Source of the DNA: Zeimonas sp964481165
GTDB taxonomy: Bacteria; Pseudomonadota; Gammaproteobacteria; Burkholderiales; Burkholderiaceae_E
Direction of reading: 5' to 3'
Assembly (NCBI GenBank): GCA_964481165.1
Contig: CAYZYC010000036.1
Span: forward strand, 1-22,136
Length of the DNA: 22,136 nt
In this document: positions 14,429-21,262 of the stretch, piece after piece
Position numbering within the stretch: the stretch's first letter is position 1
Layout: every line of letters begins with the position of its first letter
Made by a program: the position numbers and the translations under genes
The notes under the pieces: model-generated
The model's database searches: none
Told to the model about the DNA's origin: nothing
The model's input: only the letters and a program-made list of their open reading frames with translations

Positions 14429-16218
14429 TGCAGGCGAGCCGGCCGGGGCTGCAGTCGGGCGTCGTCGGCAATTCGCGCATCGGGGCGCTGATCGACGAAA
14501 GCGGTGTCGTGCACTGGATGTGCGTGCCGCGATTCGACGGGGATCCGGTCTTCTGCAGCCTGCTCGACGACGACAGCGACGACGGCCGTTTCGCGATCGA
14601 GATGGAGAACGTCGCGTCGGTATCGCAGGCGTACCTGCGCAACACCGCGATCCTGCGCACCGCGATGATCGACCGTGCGGGCCAGCAGCTCGAAGTGCTC
14701 GATTTCTGCCCGCGCTTCTACCAGCACGGCCGGCTGTACGCGCCGGTGACGCTCGTGCGCATCGTCCGGCGCGTCGCCGGGCGGCCGCGCGTGCGCGTGG
14801 TCTTCGCGCCGCGCAGCAACTACGGTGCCGATCGCCCGCCGCTGACTTTCGGCAGCCACCACATCCGTGCGCAGGTGCCTGCGTATCCGTTGCGCCTGAC
14901 CACCGATGCACCGATCACGCAGGTGATGGAGAGCGCATACGTGCGCCTGAACGAGGACCTGACCTTCGTTCTCGGTCCCGACGAGACGCTGACCGGCGGG
15001 CCTCGCGAGATCGGCCGGCGGCTGCTCGACGAGACCCGCGGGTACTGGGCGCGCTGGGTGCGCAACCTGGCGATTCCGTTCGAATGGCAGGATGCCGTCA
15101 TCCGCGCCGCGATCACGCTGAAACTGAACACGTTCGAAGACACCGGAGCGATCGTCGCGTCGCTGACCACGTCGATTCCCGAGGCGCCCGGCACGCAGCG
15201 CAACTGGGACTACCGCTTCTGCTGGCTGCGCGACGCGTACTTCACGGTCGACGCGCTGAACCGGCTCGGAGCCACCGGGTCGATGCAACGCTTCCTGCGC
15301 TATCTGGAGGACATCGTCACCGACGCTACGGACGGCACGTTGCAGCCCGTCTACGGCATGAGCGGCGCGACGCAGCTCGACGAGGCGGTCGCTCCGGCGC
15401 TGCGCGGCTATTGCGGGATCGGTCCGGTACGCATCGGCAATCTCGCCTGGCTGCAGAAGCAGCACGACGTCTACGGCTCGGCGATCCTCGCCGTCGCGCA
15501 CGCGTTCTACGACCGCCGGCTCGCGCGTCCCGCGGGAACCGAGCTCTTCGAGGCGCTCGAAGGCTTCGGCGAGCAGGCCTGGCTCAATCATGCGCGCCCG
15601 GATGCGGGTATCTGGGAGTACCGCGGGCGCGAGGCGGTGCACACCTTCTCGTCGTTGATGTGCTGGGCCGCCTGCGACCGGCTCGCACGGATCGCCGCGC
15701 ACCTGCGTCTCGCCGATAGGCTGGAGTTCTGGCGCGATCGGGCCGCGCGGATCCGCGCGACGATCGAGGCGAAGGCCTGGAACGAACGGCTCGGTGCGTT
15801 CGCCTCGACCTTCGGCGGCAGCGATTGCGACGCGAGCCTGTTGCTGATCGGTCCGCTCGGTTTCCTGCCGAGCAACGACCCGCGGCTTCGTTCGACCGTG
15901 CTGACGATCGAGCGCGAACTGCGCCGCGGCAATTTCCTGCTGCGCTATGCGCAGCCCGACGATTTCGGGATGCCCGAGACCGCGTTCATCGTCTGCACGT
16001 TCTGGTGGATCCAGGCGCTGGCGCAGATCGGCGAGCGCGAGCGGGCGCGCGAGTTGTTCGAGAACCTGCTCGGTCATCGCAACCGCCTCGGCCTGCTGTC
16101 GGAGGACATCGACCCGGTCAGCCACGCGCTGTGGGGCAACTACCCGCAGACCTACAGCATGGTCGGCATCATCAACTGCGCGATGCGGCTGAGCGAACGC
16201 TGGGAAGACGCGTTCTGA
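14239..16218 (+). CDS. Glycoside hydrolase family 15 protein, probable trehalase
   Basis: The product is a GH15 (alpha/alpha)6-barrel enzyme with the N-terminal beta domain of the trehalase-like group (GNSRIGALIDESGVVHWMCV, PRFDGDPVFCSLLD). The barrel domain shows RNWDYRFCWLRDA, a general-acid Glu in IWEYRG (codon 15616-15618) and a second catalytic Glu in GLLSEDIDP (codon 16102-16104). GH15 members hydrolyse alpha-glucosidic bonds, as glucoamylase, dextran glucosidase or trehalase. Trehalase is favoured because glk is directly upstream and otsAB diverges from it. No signal peptide is seen, so it is probably cytoplasmic. The start is ambiguous: ATG 14239 overlaps the glk stop by 14 nt, and ATG 14257 follows that stop by 4 nt. 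The N-terminus is an NEIEPK repeat of unknown length because of the N run. The frame is continuous across 100 N, but that is partly chance. Confidence 0.88.
   Translation: MNETEPMNEIAPKNEIEPKNXXXXXXXXXXXXXXXXXXXXXXXXXXXXXXXXXXPKNEIEPKNVQASRPGLQSGVVGNSRIGALIDESGVVHWMCVPRFDGDPVFCSLLDDDSDDGRFAIEMENVASVSQAYLRNTAILRTAMIDRAGQQLEVLDFCPRFYQHGRLYAPVTLVRIVRRVAGRPRVRVVFAPRSNYGADRPPLTFGSHHIRAQVPAYPLRLTTDAPITQVMESAYVRLNEDLTFVLGPDETLTGGPREIGRRLLDETRGYWARWVRNLAIPFEWQDAVIRAAITLKLNTFEDTGAIVASLTTSIPEAPGTQRNWDYRFCWLRDAYFTVDALNRLGATGSMQRFLRYLEDIVTDATDGTLQPVYGMSGATQLDEAVAPALRGYCGIGPVRIGNLAWLQKQHDVYGSAILAVAHAFYDRRLARPAGTELFEALEGFGEQAWLNHARPDAGIWEYRGREAVHTFSSLMCWAACDRLARIAAHLRLADRLEFWRDRAARIRATIEAKAWNERLGAFASTFGGSDCDASLLLIGPLGFLPSNDPRLRSTVLTIERELRRGNFLLRYAQPDDFGMPETAFIVCTFWWIQALAQIGERERARELFENLLGHRNRLGLLSEDIDPVSHALWGNYPQTYSMVGIINCAMRLSERWEDAF
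14300..14399. other. Run of 100 N (assembly gap)
   Basis: Exactly 100 undetermined bases lie inside the 18-bp array. The round number suggests a scaffolder's default gap, so the true length is unknown. Masking of the repeat is an alternative. Confidence 0.9.
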
Positions 16219-16233
16219 AAAGACGCGTTCTGA
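16204..16233 (+). repeat. 15-bp tandem duplication spanning the GH15 stop codon
   Basis: GAAGACGCGTTCTGA (16204-16218) is followed at once by AAAGACGCGTTCTGA (16219-16233), a single mismatch. Each copy ends in TGA and codes EDAF or KDAF, so the gene has a spare in-frame stop and a lost stop would add only five residues. Confidence 0.9.
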
Positions 16234-16370
16234 ACCGGGACCGCAGTCCTGCGCGCGGCGGGCCCGACCGCCGGTTATTTGATAAACTAATGGTTTCCCC
16301 TTTCTCGATACATGCCCGACCGGCGTGAGCCGGCAATGCACGGGCGTGCCACGCCAGCAAGGAGGCCGCG
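16219..16370 (+). promoter_or_regulatory. Upstream region of the OmpA-like gene
   Basis: The gap begins with the duplicated GH15 tail. An AT-rich island at 16275-16290 holds an extended -10-like TGATAAACT (16280-16288), with no clear -35. A start near 16295 would give a leader of about 76 nt. AAGGAGG at 16359-16365 is a near-perfect ribosome site, 5 nt before a TTG start. A 12-codon ATG reading frame at 16290-16328 has no ribosome site and is not called a gene. Confidence 0.45.
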
Positions 16371-16862
16371 TTGCACCAGGTACACCAGTCTTCGTCCGTT
16401 GCCCAGCTTTCCGAGGCGCCGAACCGGCGCACCTCGCGCGCTTCGAACGGTGCGTCCGCCCCGGCCGATGCCGCCGCCGACGCCGCCCGCGTGTATTTCG
16501 AGGGCGATTCGATTTCCGTGAACGAGCAGTATCACGAGGTGATTCGCGAACAGGCCGAGCGTTTCAACGCCGGGCCGGGCGGCACGCTGATCGTATCCGG
16601 ACACGCGAATCCGGTCGACGAGCCCGAAGCGGCGGTCCAGCTCAGCATGCATCGCACGCAGGCCGTCGCGGCGCTGCTCGAGCACTTCGGCGTCCAGAGC
16701 CACCGGATCGTGCGGGTGAGCCACGGTGCCAATGCGCCGATCGTCGACCTGAGCGACGAGTCGGTGAGCTGGGTCAACCGTTGCGTCGAGATCCGCCACG
16801 GAGCGCTTTCGCCGCGCCAGCCGGTCTGGTCGCAGCGCAGCCGCAAGACCTCGCGTCGTTGA
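16371..16862 (+). CDS. Small OmpA-like (peptidoglycan-binding fold) domain protein
   Basis: This 163-residue protein holds one OmpA C-terminal-like domain at about residues 41-145: ARVYFEGDSISVNEQYHEVI, then TLIVSGHANPVDEPEAAVQL, SMHRTQAVAALLEHFGV and WVNRCVEIRHG. The fold normally binds diaminopimelate in peptidoglycan through an Asp in the GHTD motif and an Arg about 15 residues on. Here the Arg is kept (SMHR) but the Asp position reads Asn (GHAN), so binding is doubtful. The first 40 residues are polar and disordered, with no signal peptide or lipobox, so export is unclear. The start is TTG. It was chosen because AAGGAGG lies 5 nt upstream and no ATG or GTG occurs in frame between the preceding stop at 16326 and this point. 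The gene sits alone between GH15 and uvrD. A Pal or MotB-like role cannot be assigned. Confidence 0.75.
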   Translation: MHQVHQSSSVAQLSEAPNRRTSRASNGASAPADAAADAARVYFEGDSISVNEQYHEVIREQAERFNAGPGGTLIVSGHANPVDEPEAAVQLSMHRTQAVAALLEHFGVQSHRIVRVSHGANAPIVDLSDESVSWVNRCVEIRHGALSPRQPVWSQRSRKTSRR

Positions 16863-16914
16863 ACCGGGGTCCGGAACACCGTCTTTCCTTCGCGAGCGAG
16901 GCAGCCTGCAGCGC

Positions 16915-19410
16915 ATGTCGGGGCTTCTCGCCAACCTGAACGAACAGCAACTTGCCGCCGTGACGTTGCCGGCGCAGCACGCACTCGTGCTCGCCGGCGC
17001 CGGCAGCGGCAAGACGCGCGTGCTCACGACGCGCGTCGCATGGCTGATCTCGACCGGGCAGGTCAGCCCGCAAGGCGTGCTCGCGGTCACGTTCACGAAC
17101 AAGGCCGCGCGCGAGATGCTGACGCGACTCGGCGCGATGCTCCCGATCGACACGCGGGGGATGTGGATCGGCACGTTCCACGGGCTGGCGAACCGGATGC
17201 TGCGGGCGCATCACCGGGACGCGAACCTGCCGCAGTCGTTCCAGATTCTCGATTCGCAGGACCAGCTCGCGGCGATCAAGCGCCTGCTGCGAACGCTGAA
17301 CGTCGACGACGAGAAGTTCCCGCCGAAGAACCTGCAGCACTTCATCAACTCGGCCAAGGACGAAGGACGGCGCGCTGCGCAGGTCGAGGCCTGGGACGAC
17401 TACACGCGGCGCATGGTCGAGCTGTATGCGGCGTACGACGAACAGTGCCAGCGCGAGGGGGTCGTCGATTTCGCCGAACTGCTGCTGCGCAGCCACGAAC
17501 TGCTCGAGCGCAACCAGGTGCTGCGCGAGCACTACCGTGCGCGGTTTCGGCACATCCTGATCGACGAGTTCCAGGACACGAACACGCTGCAGTACGCGTG
17601 GCTGAAGCTGCTCGCGGGAGAATCGGCGGTGCTGTTCGCCGTGGGCGACGACGACCAGAGCATCTATTCCTTCCGCGGCGCGCGGGTCGCGAACATGGCC
17701 GCGTTCGAGCGCGAGTTCCGCGTCGGCAACCTGATCCGGCTCGAGCAGAACTACCGCTCGCAGGGCAACATCCTCGATTGCGCGAATGCGCTGATCTCGC
17801 ACAACAGCAGCCGCCTCGGCAAGAACCTGTGGACCGATGCCGGCGAGGGCGAACCGGTGCGCGTGCAGGAATCTGCGAGCGACACGCTCGAGGCGCAGTG
17901 GCTCGTCGAAGAGATCCGCTCGCTGATCTCGGACGGCTGGTCGCGCAGCGACGTCGCCGTCCTGTACCGCTCGAATGCGCAGTCGCGCGTCATCGAGCAT
18001 GCGCTGTTCTCGGCGGGCGTGCCGTATCGCGTCTACGGGGGGCTGCGCTTCTTCGAACGCGCGGAGGTCAAGCACGCGCTCGCGTACCTGCGCCTGATGG
18101 AGAATCCCGACGACGACGGCGCCTTCCTGCGCGTCGTCAACTTTCCCGCGCGCGGCATCGGGGCGCGCACGCTCGAAACGCTGCAGGACGCCGCGCGCGC
18201 CGGCGCGCGCAGCCTCTTTGCATCGGCGTCGGCATCGGCNNNNNNNNNNNNNNNNNNNNNNNNNNNNNNNNNNNNNNNNNNNNNNNNNNNNNNNNNNNNN
18301 NNNNNNNNNNNNNNNNNNNNNNNNNNNNNNNNNNNNNNNTCGGCATCGGCATCGGCATCGGCGTCGGCTCGCGCGGGCGGCGCGGCGGCCGCGCGCGTGG
18401 GGGCCTTCGTGCAGCTGATCGAAGGCCTGCGCGCGCAGACGCTGTCGTTGCCGCTGCCCGAAGTCGTCGAACACGTGATCGAGCACAGCGGCCTCGTCGC
18501 GCACTACGCCAACGAACGCGAGGGCCAGGACCGGATCGAGAACCTGCGCGAGCTGGTCAACGCAGCGGCGGCGTTCCTGGCCGAGGAGGGGATCGTCGCC
18601 GGGACTCCGGCGAACTTCGGAGTCGCGGGGCTTCGCGATCCGGGGCCGCAGGCGAGCGTCGCGGCTCCGGTGGCGCAGTCCGCGGGAGCCGGCGTGGAAA
18701 TCCTCGATGCCGAAACGCCGGAGGCGATGCAGGTCACGCCGCTCGCGGCGTTCCTCGCGCACGCGTCGCTCGAGGCCGGCGAGAACCAGGCCGGCGAGGG
18801 CAGCGACGCGGTGCAGATGATGACCGTGCACTCGGCCAAGGGCCTGGAGTTCGACGCCGTGTTCATCACCGGGCTCGAGGAGGGATTGTTTCCCCACGAG
18901 AACGCCGTCTCCGATCCGCAGGGCCTCGAGGAGGAACGCCGCCTGATGTACGTCGCGATCACGCGTGCACGCCGGCGGCTGTACCTGTCGTTCTCGCAGA
19001 CGCGCATGCTGCACGGGCACACGCGCTACAACATGCGTTCGCGCTTTCTCGACGAGTTGCCGCCGACGCTGCTGAAGTGGCTCGGCCCGCGGCTGCATCC
19101 GGGGGCATACGGCGGTGCGGCGCGGGGTCCGGCCGAAACCGCGTCGTGGAGCGCTTCGCCCGGGCGGCGCGCCGGGGCCAACGCGGTCGACACCGGCCGG
19201 CTCTCGCGCGACGAGCAGCGGGCCGCGCATCGTTTCGATCGCGGCGTCGCGTTCCGCATCGGGCAGAGCGTTTCGCACGAGCGCTTCGGCGAAGGCGTGA
19301 TCGTCAGCATCGAGGGCAGCGGAGACGATGCGCGCGCGCAGGTCAACTTCGGCCGCGACGGGATCAAGTGGCTCGCGCTGTCGATCGCGAAACTGCAGCC
19401 GGCCGGCTGA
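16915..19410 (+). CDS. uvrD: DNA helicase II (UvrD), superfamily 1A
   Basis: This 3'-5' helicase acts in nucleotide-excision and mismatch repair. SF1 motifs appear in order: AGAGSGKTRVL (Walker A, 27-37), VTFTNKAAREML (Ia), LIDEFQDTN (Walker B), VGDDDQSIYSFRGA (III), QNYRSQGNILDCAN (IV), MMTVHSAKGLEFDAVFITG (V) and LMYVAITRARRRLYLSF (VI). The C-terminal module FRIGQSVSHERFGEGVIVSI is the RNA-polymerase-binding Tudor-like domain of UvrD/PcrA. It exceeds E. coli UvrD (720 residues) because of two insertions in domain 2B: a Ser-Ala repeat of unknown length at about residue 435, where an N run lies, and an Ala/Gly-rich loop at about 562-598. The ATG at 16915 precedes a typical MSGLLANLNEQQLAAV start. 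The stop codon is duplicated by a 26-bp tandem repeat. Confidence 0.96.
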   Translation: MSGLLANLNEQQLAAVTLPAQHALVLAGAGSGKTRVLTTRVAWLISTGQVSPQGVLAVTFTNKAAREMLTRLGAMLPIDTRGMWIGTFHGLANRMLRAHHRDANLPQSFQILDSQDQLAAIKRLLRTLNVDDEKFPPKNLQHFINSAKDEGRRAAQVEAWDDYTRRMVELYAAYDEQCQREGVVDFAELLLRSHELLERNQVLREHYRARFRHILIDEFQDTNTLQYAWLKLLAGESAVLFAVGDDDQSIYSFRGARVANMAAFEREFRVGNLIRLEQNYRSQGNILDCANALISHNSSRLGKNLWTDAGEGEPVRVQESASDTLEAQWLVEEIRSLISDGWSRSDVAVLYRSNAQSRVIEHALFSAGVPYRVYGGLRFFERAEVKHALAYLRLMENPDDDGAFLRVVNFPARGIGARTLETLQDAARAGARSLFASASASXXXXXXXXXXXXXXXXXXXXXXXXXXXXXXXXXXSASASASASARAGGAAAARVGAFVQLIEGLRAQTLSLPLPEVVEHVIEHSGLVAHYANEREGQDRIENLRELVNAAAAFLAEEGIVAGTPANFGVAGLRDPGPQASVAAPVAQSAGAGVEILDAETPEAMQVTPLAAFLAHASLEAGENQAGEGSDAVQMMTVHSAKGLEFDAVFITGLEEGLFPHENAVSDPQGLEEERRLMYVAITRARRRLYLSFSQTRMLHGHTRYNMRSRFLDELPPTLLKWLGPRLHPGAYGGAARGPAETASWSASPGRRAGANAVDTGRLSRDEQRAAHRFDRGVAFRIGQSVSHERFGEGVIVSIEGSGDDARAQVNFGRDGIKWLALSIAKLQPAG
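18220..18369 (+). repeat. 6-bp (Ser-Ala) microsatellite inside uvrD, interrupted by a gap
   Basis: Units of TCGGCA or TCGGCG encode alternating Ser-Ala on both sides of the N run: about three units before it (from 18220) and five after it (to 18369). A perfect 6-bp period requires a gap of 1 plus a multiple of 6, which 100 does not satisfy. The displayed length is therefore not real. The array lies in the 2B subdomain. Confidence 0.9.
18240..18339. other. Run of 100 N (assembly gap)
   Basis: Exactly 100 undetermined bases lie inside the Ser-Ala microsatellite of uvrD, most likely a default scaffold gap. True length is unknown. Confidence 0.9.
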
Positions 19411-19455
19411 TCGCGAAGCTGCAGCCCGCCGGCTGAGGGTCGGCAGCCCGCCGGC
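19385..19455 (+). repeat. 26-bp tandem duplication over the uvrD stop codon, with a third partial copy
   Basis: Positions 19385-19410 and 19411-19436 are two 26-bp copies with two mismatches; each ends in CCGGCTGA, so the stop is present twice. The core GCAGCCCGCCGGC recurs a third time at 19443-19455, merging with a perfect GC palindrome CGCCGGCCGGCG (19449-19460). This lies between convergent uvrD and the BPSS1780-type gene. It could form a hairpin, but there is no T-tract, so I do not call a terminator. Confidence 0.85.
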
Positions 19456-19461
19456 CGGCGA

Positions 19462-20268
19462 TCACCCGGCGTCCGGCGCGACGGCGTCCGGCGCGACGGC
19501 GTCCCGGTAGCTCGACCAGAACGAGCAGTAGATCGCGGTGATCAGCAGCAGCGTCAGCGGCGAGAGGATCATCGACATCAGCAGCGGGTTGGTCCCGAAG
19601 GCGCCCTGCACGAAACGCACGACGAGCGAACCGGCGAGCGCGATCGCGAACCAGCCCACGGCGTAGACGACGAACGTGCGGCGGTTGCGCCAGACGGCGA
19701 AGAGACTGAAGAACAGCGACTTCGCCACCGGCGTGCGATGCCAGGCCACGAACAGCGGCGCATACCACATGGCCATCTGTACCGGCGCGTAGACGAGCAC
19801 GAACGCGAACGCCGCGATCCACAGCGACGATTCGTCGATCGCCGCGGCGCCGGGCGCCGCTTCGTCGCCGGCGCCGCTTCCGGTGGCGATCCGCATCAGT
19901 TCGCCGCCGTCGAACATCGCCGCAAGCGCAAGCGCGAGCATCGTGGCGGTTGCGTTGAATGCTCCGAGCAGCAACAGCGGGCGCCACGCCCTGCCTTCAT
20001 CTTCGCGGAACGCAGCGAACAGCATCGACGGAAGCGGCATGCGGCCGTCGTCGGCGGCGCGAACCGCGTGCATCAGCCCCACCATCAGCGTCGGAGCAAG
20101 AACCAGCGGAGCGATCGAGCCGACCAGCGGGAAGACCACCGACAGCGAAAGCAGGAACAGGTTCAGGAACGTGATCGCCAGCAGCGCGATGGGCTGTCGC
20201 CGCAGGATCGCGAAACCGTTGGCGATCCAACGCCAGCCCGTCGCCGCAGGCAACAACCGGATCTGCAT
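19462..20268 (-). CDS. BPSS1780-type multi-pass membrane protein
   Basis: This 268-residue protein is predicted to be integral to the inner membrane. Hydrophobic segments are visible at about 25-50 (IALLAITFLNLFLLSLSVVF), 50-67, 95-118, 148-170, 195-218 and 228-248. The opening RLLPAATGWRWIANGFAILRRQP and the motif PVQMAMWYAPLFVAWHR are typical of the betaproteobacterial BPSS1780-like family, whose function is unknown. The family is commonly found beside thrB, as here: the ATG is 15 nt after the thrB stop, with GGAAAAGG upstream. The C-terminus ends in a repeated VAPDA pentapeptide made by a 15-bp duplication. It converges on uvrD, with 51 bp between the stop codons. Confidence 0.8.
   Translation of the reverse strand: MQIRLLPAATGWRWIANGFAILRRQPIALLAITFLNLFLLSLSVVFPLVGSIAPLVLAPTLMVGLMHAVRAADDGRMPLPSMLFAAFREDEGRAWRPLLLLGAFNATATMLALALAAMFDGGELMRIATGSGAGDEAAPGAAAIDESSLWIAAFAFVLVYAPVQMAMWYAPLFVAWHRTPVAKSLFFSLFAVWRNRRTFVVYAVGWFAIALAGSLVVRFVQGAFGTNPLLMSMILSPLTLLLITAIYCSFWSSYRDAVAPDAVAPDAG
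19471..19500 (-). repeat. Two 15-bp tandem units at the end of the BPSS1780-type gene
   Basis: Identical 15-bp units (19471-19485 and 19486-19500, GTCCGGCGCGACGGC on the plus strand) encode VAPDA twice, two codons before the stop. A further partial unit follows on each side. Confidence 0.9.
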
Positions 20269-20283
20269 CGCTCGCCTTTTCCG

Positions 20284-21249
20284 TCAGCGCAGGGCCGGGC
20301 TTGCGGCGCGCCGCAGTCGAAGGATGCGCTCGAAGCGCGACGGATCCTTCGGGGTCACGATCTGCGCAGGGCGCGGGACGTGCAGGTCGAACAGGCGCGA
20401 CAGCCAGAAGCGCAGTGCGGCTGCGCGCAGCATCAGCGGCCAGGCGTCGTCTTCGGCGCTGCTCGTCGCGCGCACCGACCGATAGGCGTCGAGCAACGCA
20501 CGCAGGCGCGCCTCGTCGAGTTCGCCGGAATCGTCGATGCACCAGTCGTTCGCCGCGACGGCGAGGTCGAAGAGCCAGGTGTCGACCCCGGCGAACCAGA
20601 AATCGATGACCCCGCCGAGTCGCGGCTCGCCGTGCGCGTCCGATTCGAACAGCACGTTGTCGCGAAACAGGTCGGCGTGGACTGCCGACGAGGGCAGCGA
20701 CGCGTACAGCGGCGTCTTCGCGAAGCGGCTCTGCTGCTCGATCTCGTCGGCGAGCATTGCGGCCGACTGCGCTTCGAGGAAAGCTTCGAGTCGCGGCGCC
20801 ACCTCGCGCCACCAGGCGAGTCCGCGGGGATTCGCAAAGCGGCCTTCGTAGCCGGCCGCCGCCAGATGCATCCGGGCGAGCACCTGGCCGACCTGCCGGC
20901 AGTGCCGGACATCGGGGTCGGCGACCGCGCGACCCTCGAGCCGCGTGAACAGCGCCGCGGGCTTGTCGACCAGGCGCCCCAGCACGACGCCGTCGCGATC
21001 GGGAACCGGATCGGGGCACGGAATCCCGTGCTCGGCGAGCCGGTGCATCAGGCCGACGTGAAACGGCAGGTCTTCGGCGCGCAGGCGCTCGAACAGCGTC
21101 AGCACGTAGCGGCCCTCGCGCGTCGTGACGAAGTAGTTGCTGTTCTCGATGCCCGAAGCGATGCCCTCGAACTCGACCAGCGCGCCGGCTTCGTACCGCT
21201 CGAGCCAGCGGGCCAGCTCGTCGCGCGGGACGGGCGTGAACACGGCCAT
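20284..21249 (-). CDS. thrB: Homoserine kinase (APH-fold ThrB)
   Basis: This 321-residue enzyme phosphorylates homoserine on the way to threonine. It belongs to the aminoglycoside-phosphotransferase-like ThrB group found in many proteobacteria, not to the GHMP-kinase type of E. coli. It opens MAVFTPVPRDELARWLERYE, a family hallmark. The ATP site includes GIENSNYFVTTREGRYVLTL and the kinase catalytic loop VHADLFRDNVLF, with Asp as catalytic base and Asn as metal ligand. GGVIDFWFAGVDTWLFDLA is the DFG-equivalent. The ATG follows the LOG-family stop by 13 nt and the gene is followed by the BPSS1780-type gene, so the three probably form one operon. Confidence 0.95.
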   Translation of the reverse strand: MAVFTPVPRDELARWLERYEAGALVEFEGIASGIENSNYFVTTREGRYVLTLFERLRAEDLPFHVGLMHRLAEHGIPCPDPVPDRDGVVLGRLVDKPAALFTRLEGRAVADPDVRHCRQVGQVLARMHLAAAGYEGRFANPRGLAWWREVAPRLEAFLEAQSAAMLADEIEQQSRFAKTPLYASLPSSAVHADLFRDNVLFESDAHGEPRLGGVIDFWFAGVDTWLFDLAVAANDWCIDDSGELDEARLRALLDAYRSVRATSSAEDDAWPLMLRAAALRFWLSRLFDLHVPRPAQIVTPKDPSRFERILRLRRAASPALR

Positions 21250-21262
21250 GTCGGCAGGCGTG

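Noticed and set aside
16290..16328. A 12-codon ATG reading frame ahead of the OmpA-like gene, possibly a leader peptide.
   Set aside because: It lacks a ribosome site, is close to the likely transcription start, and has no regulatory-looking codon run or attenuator.
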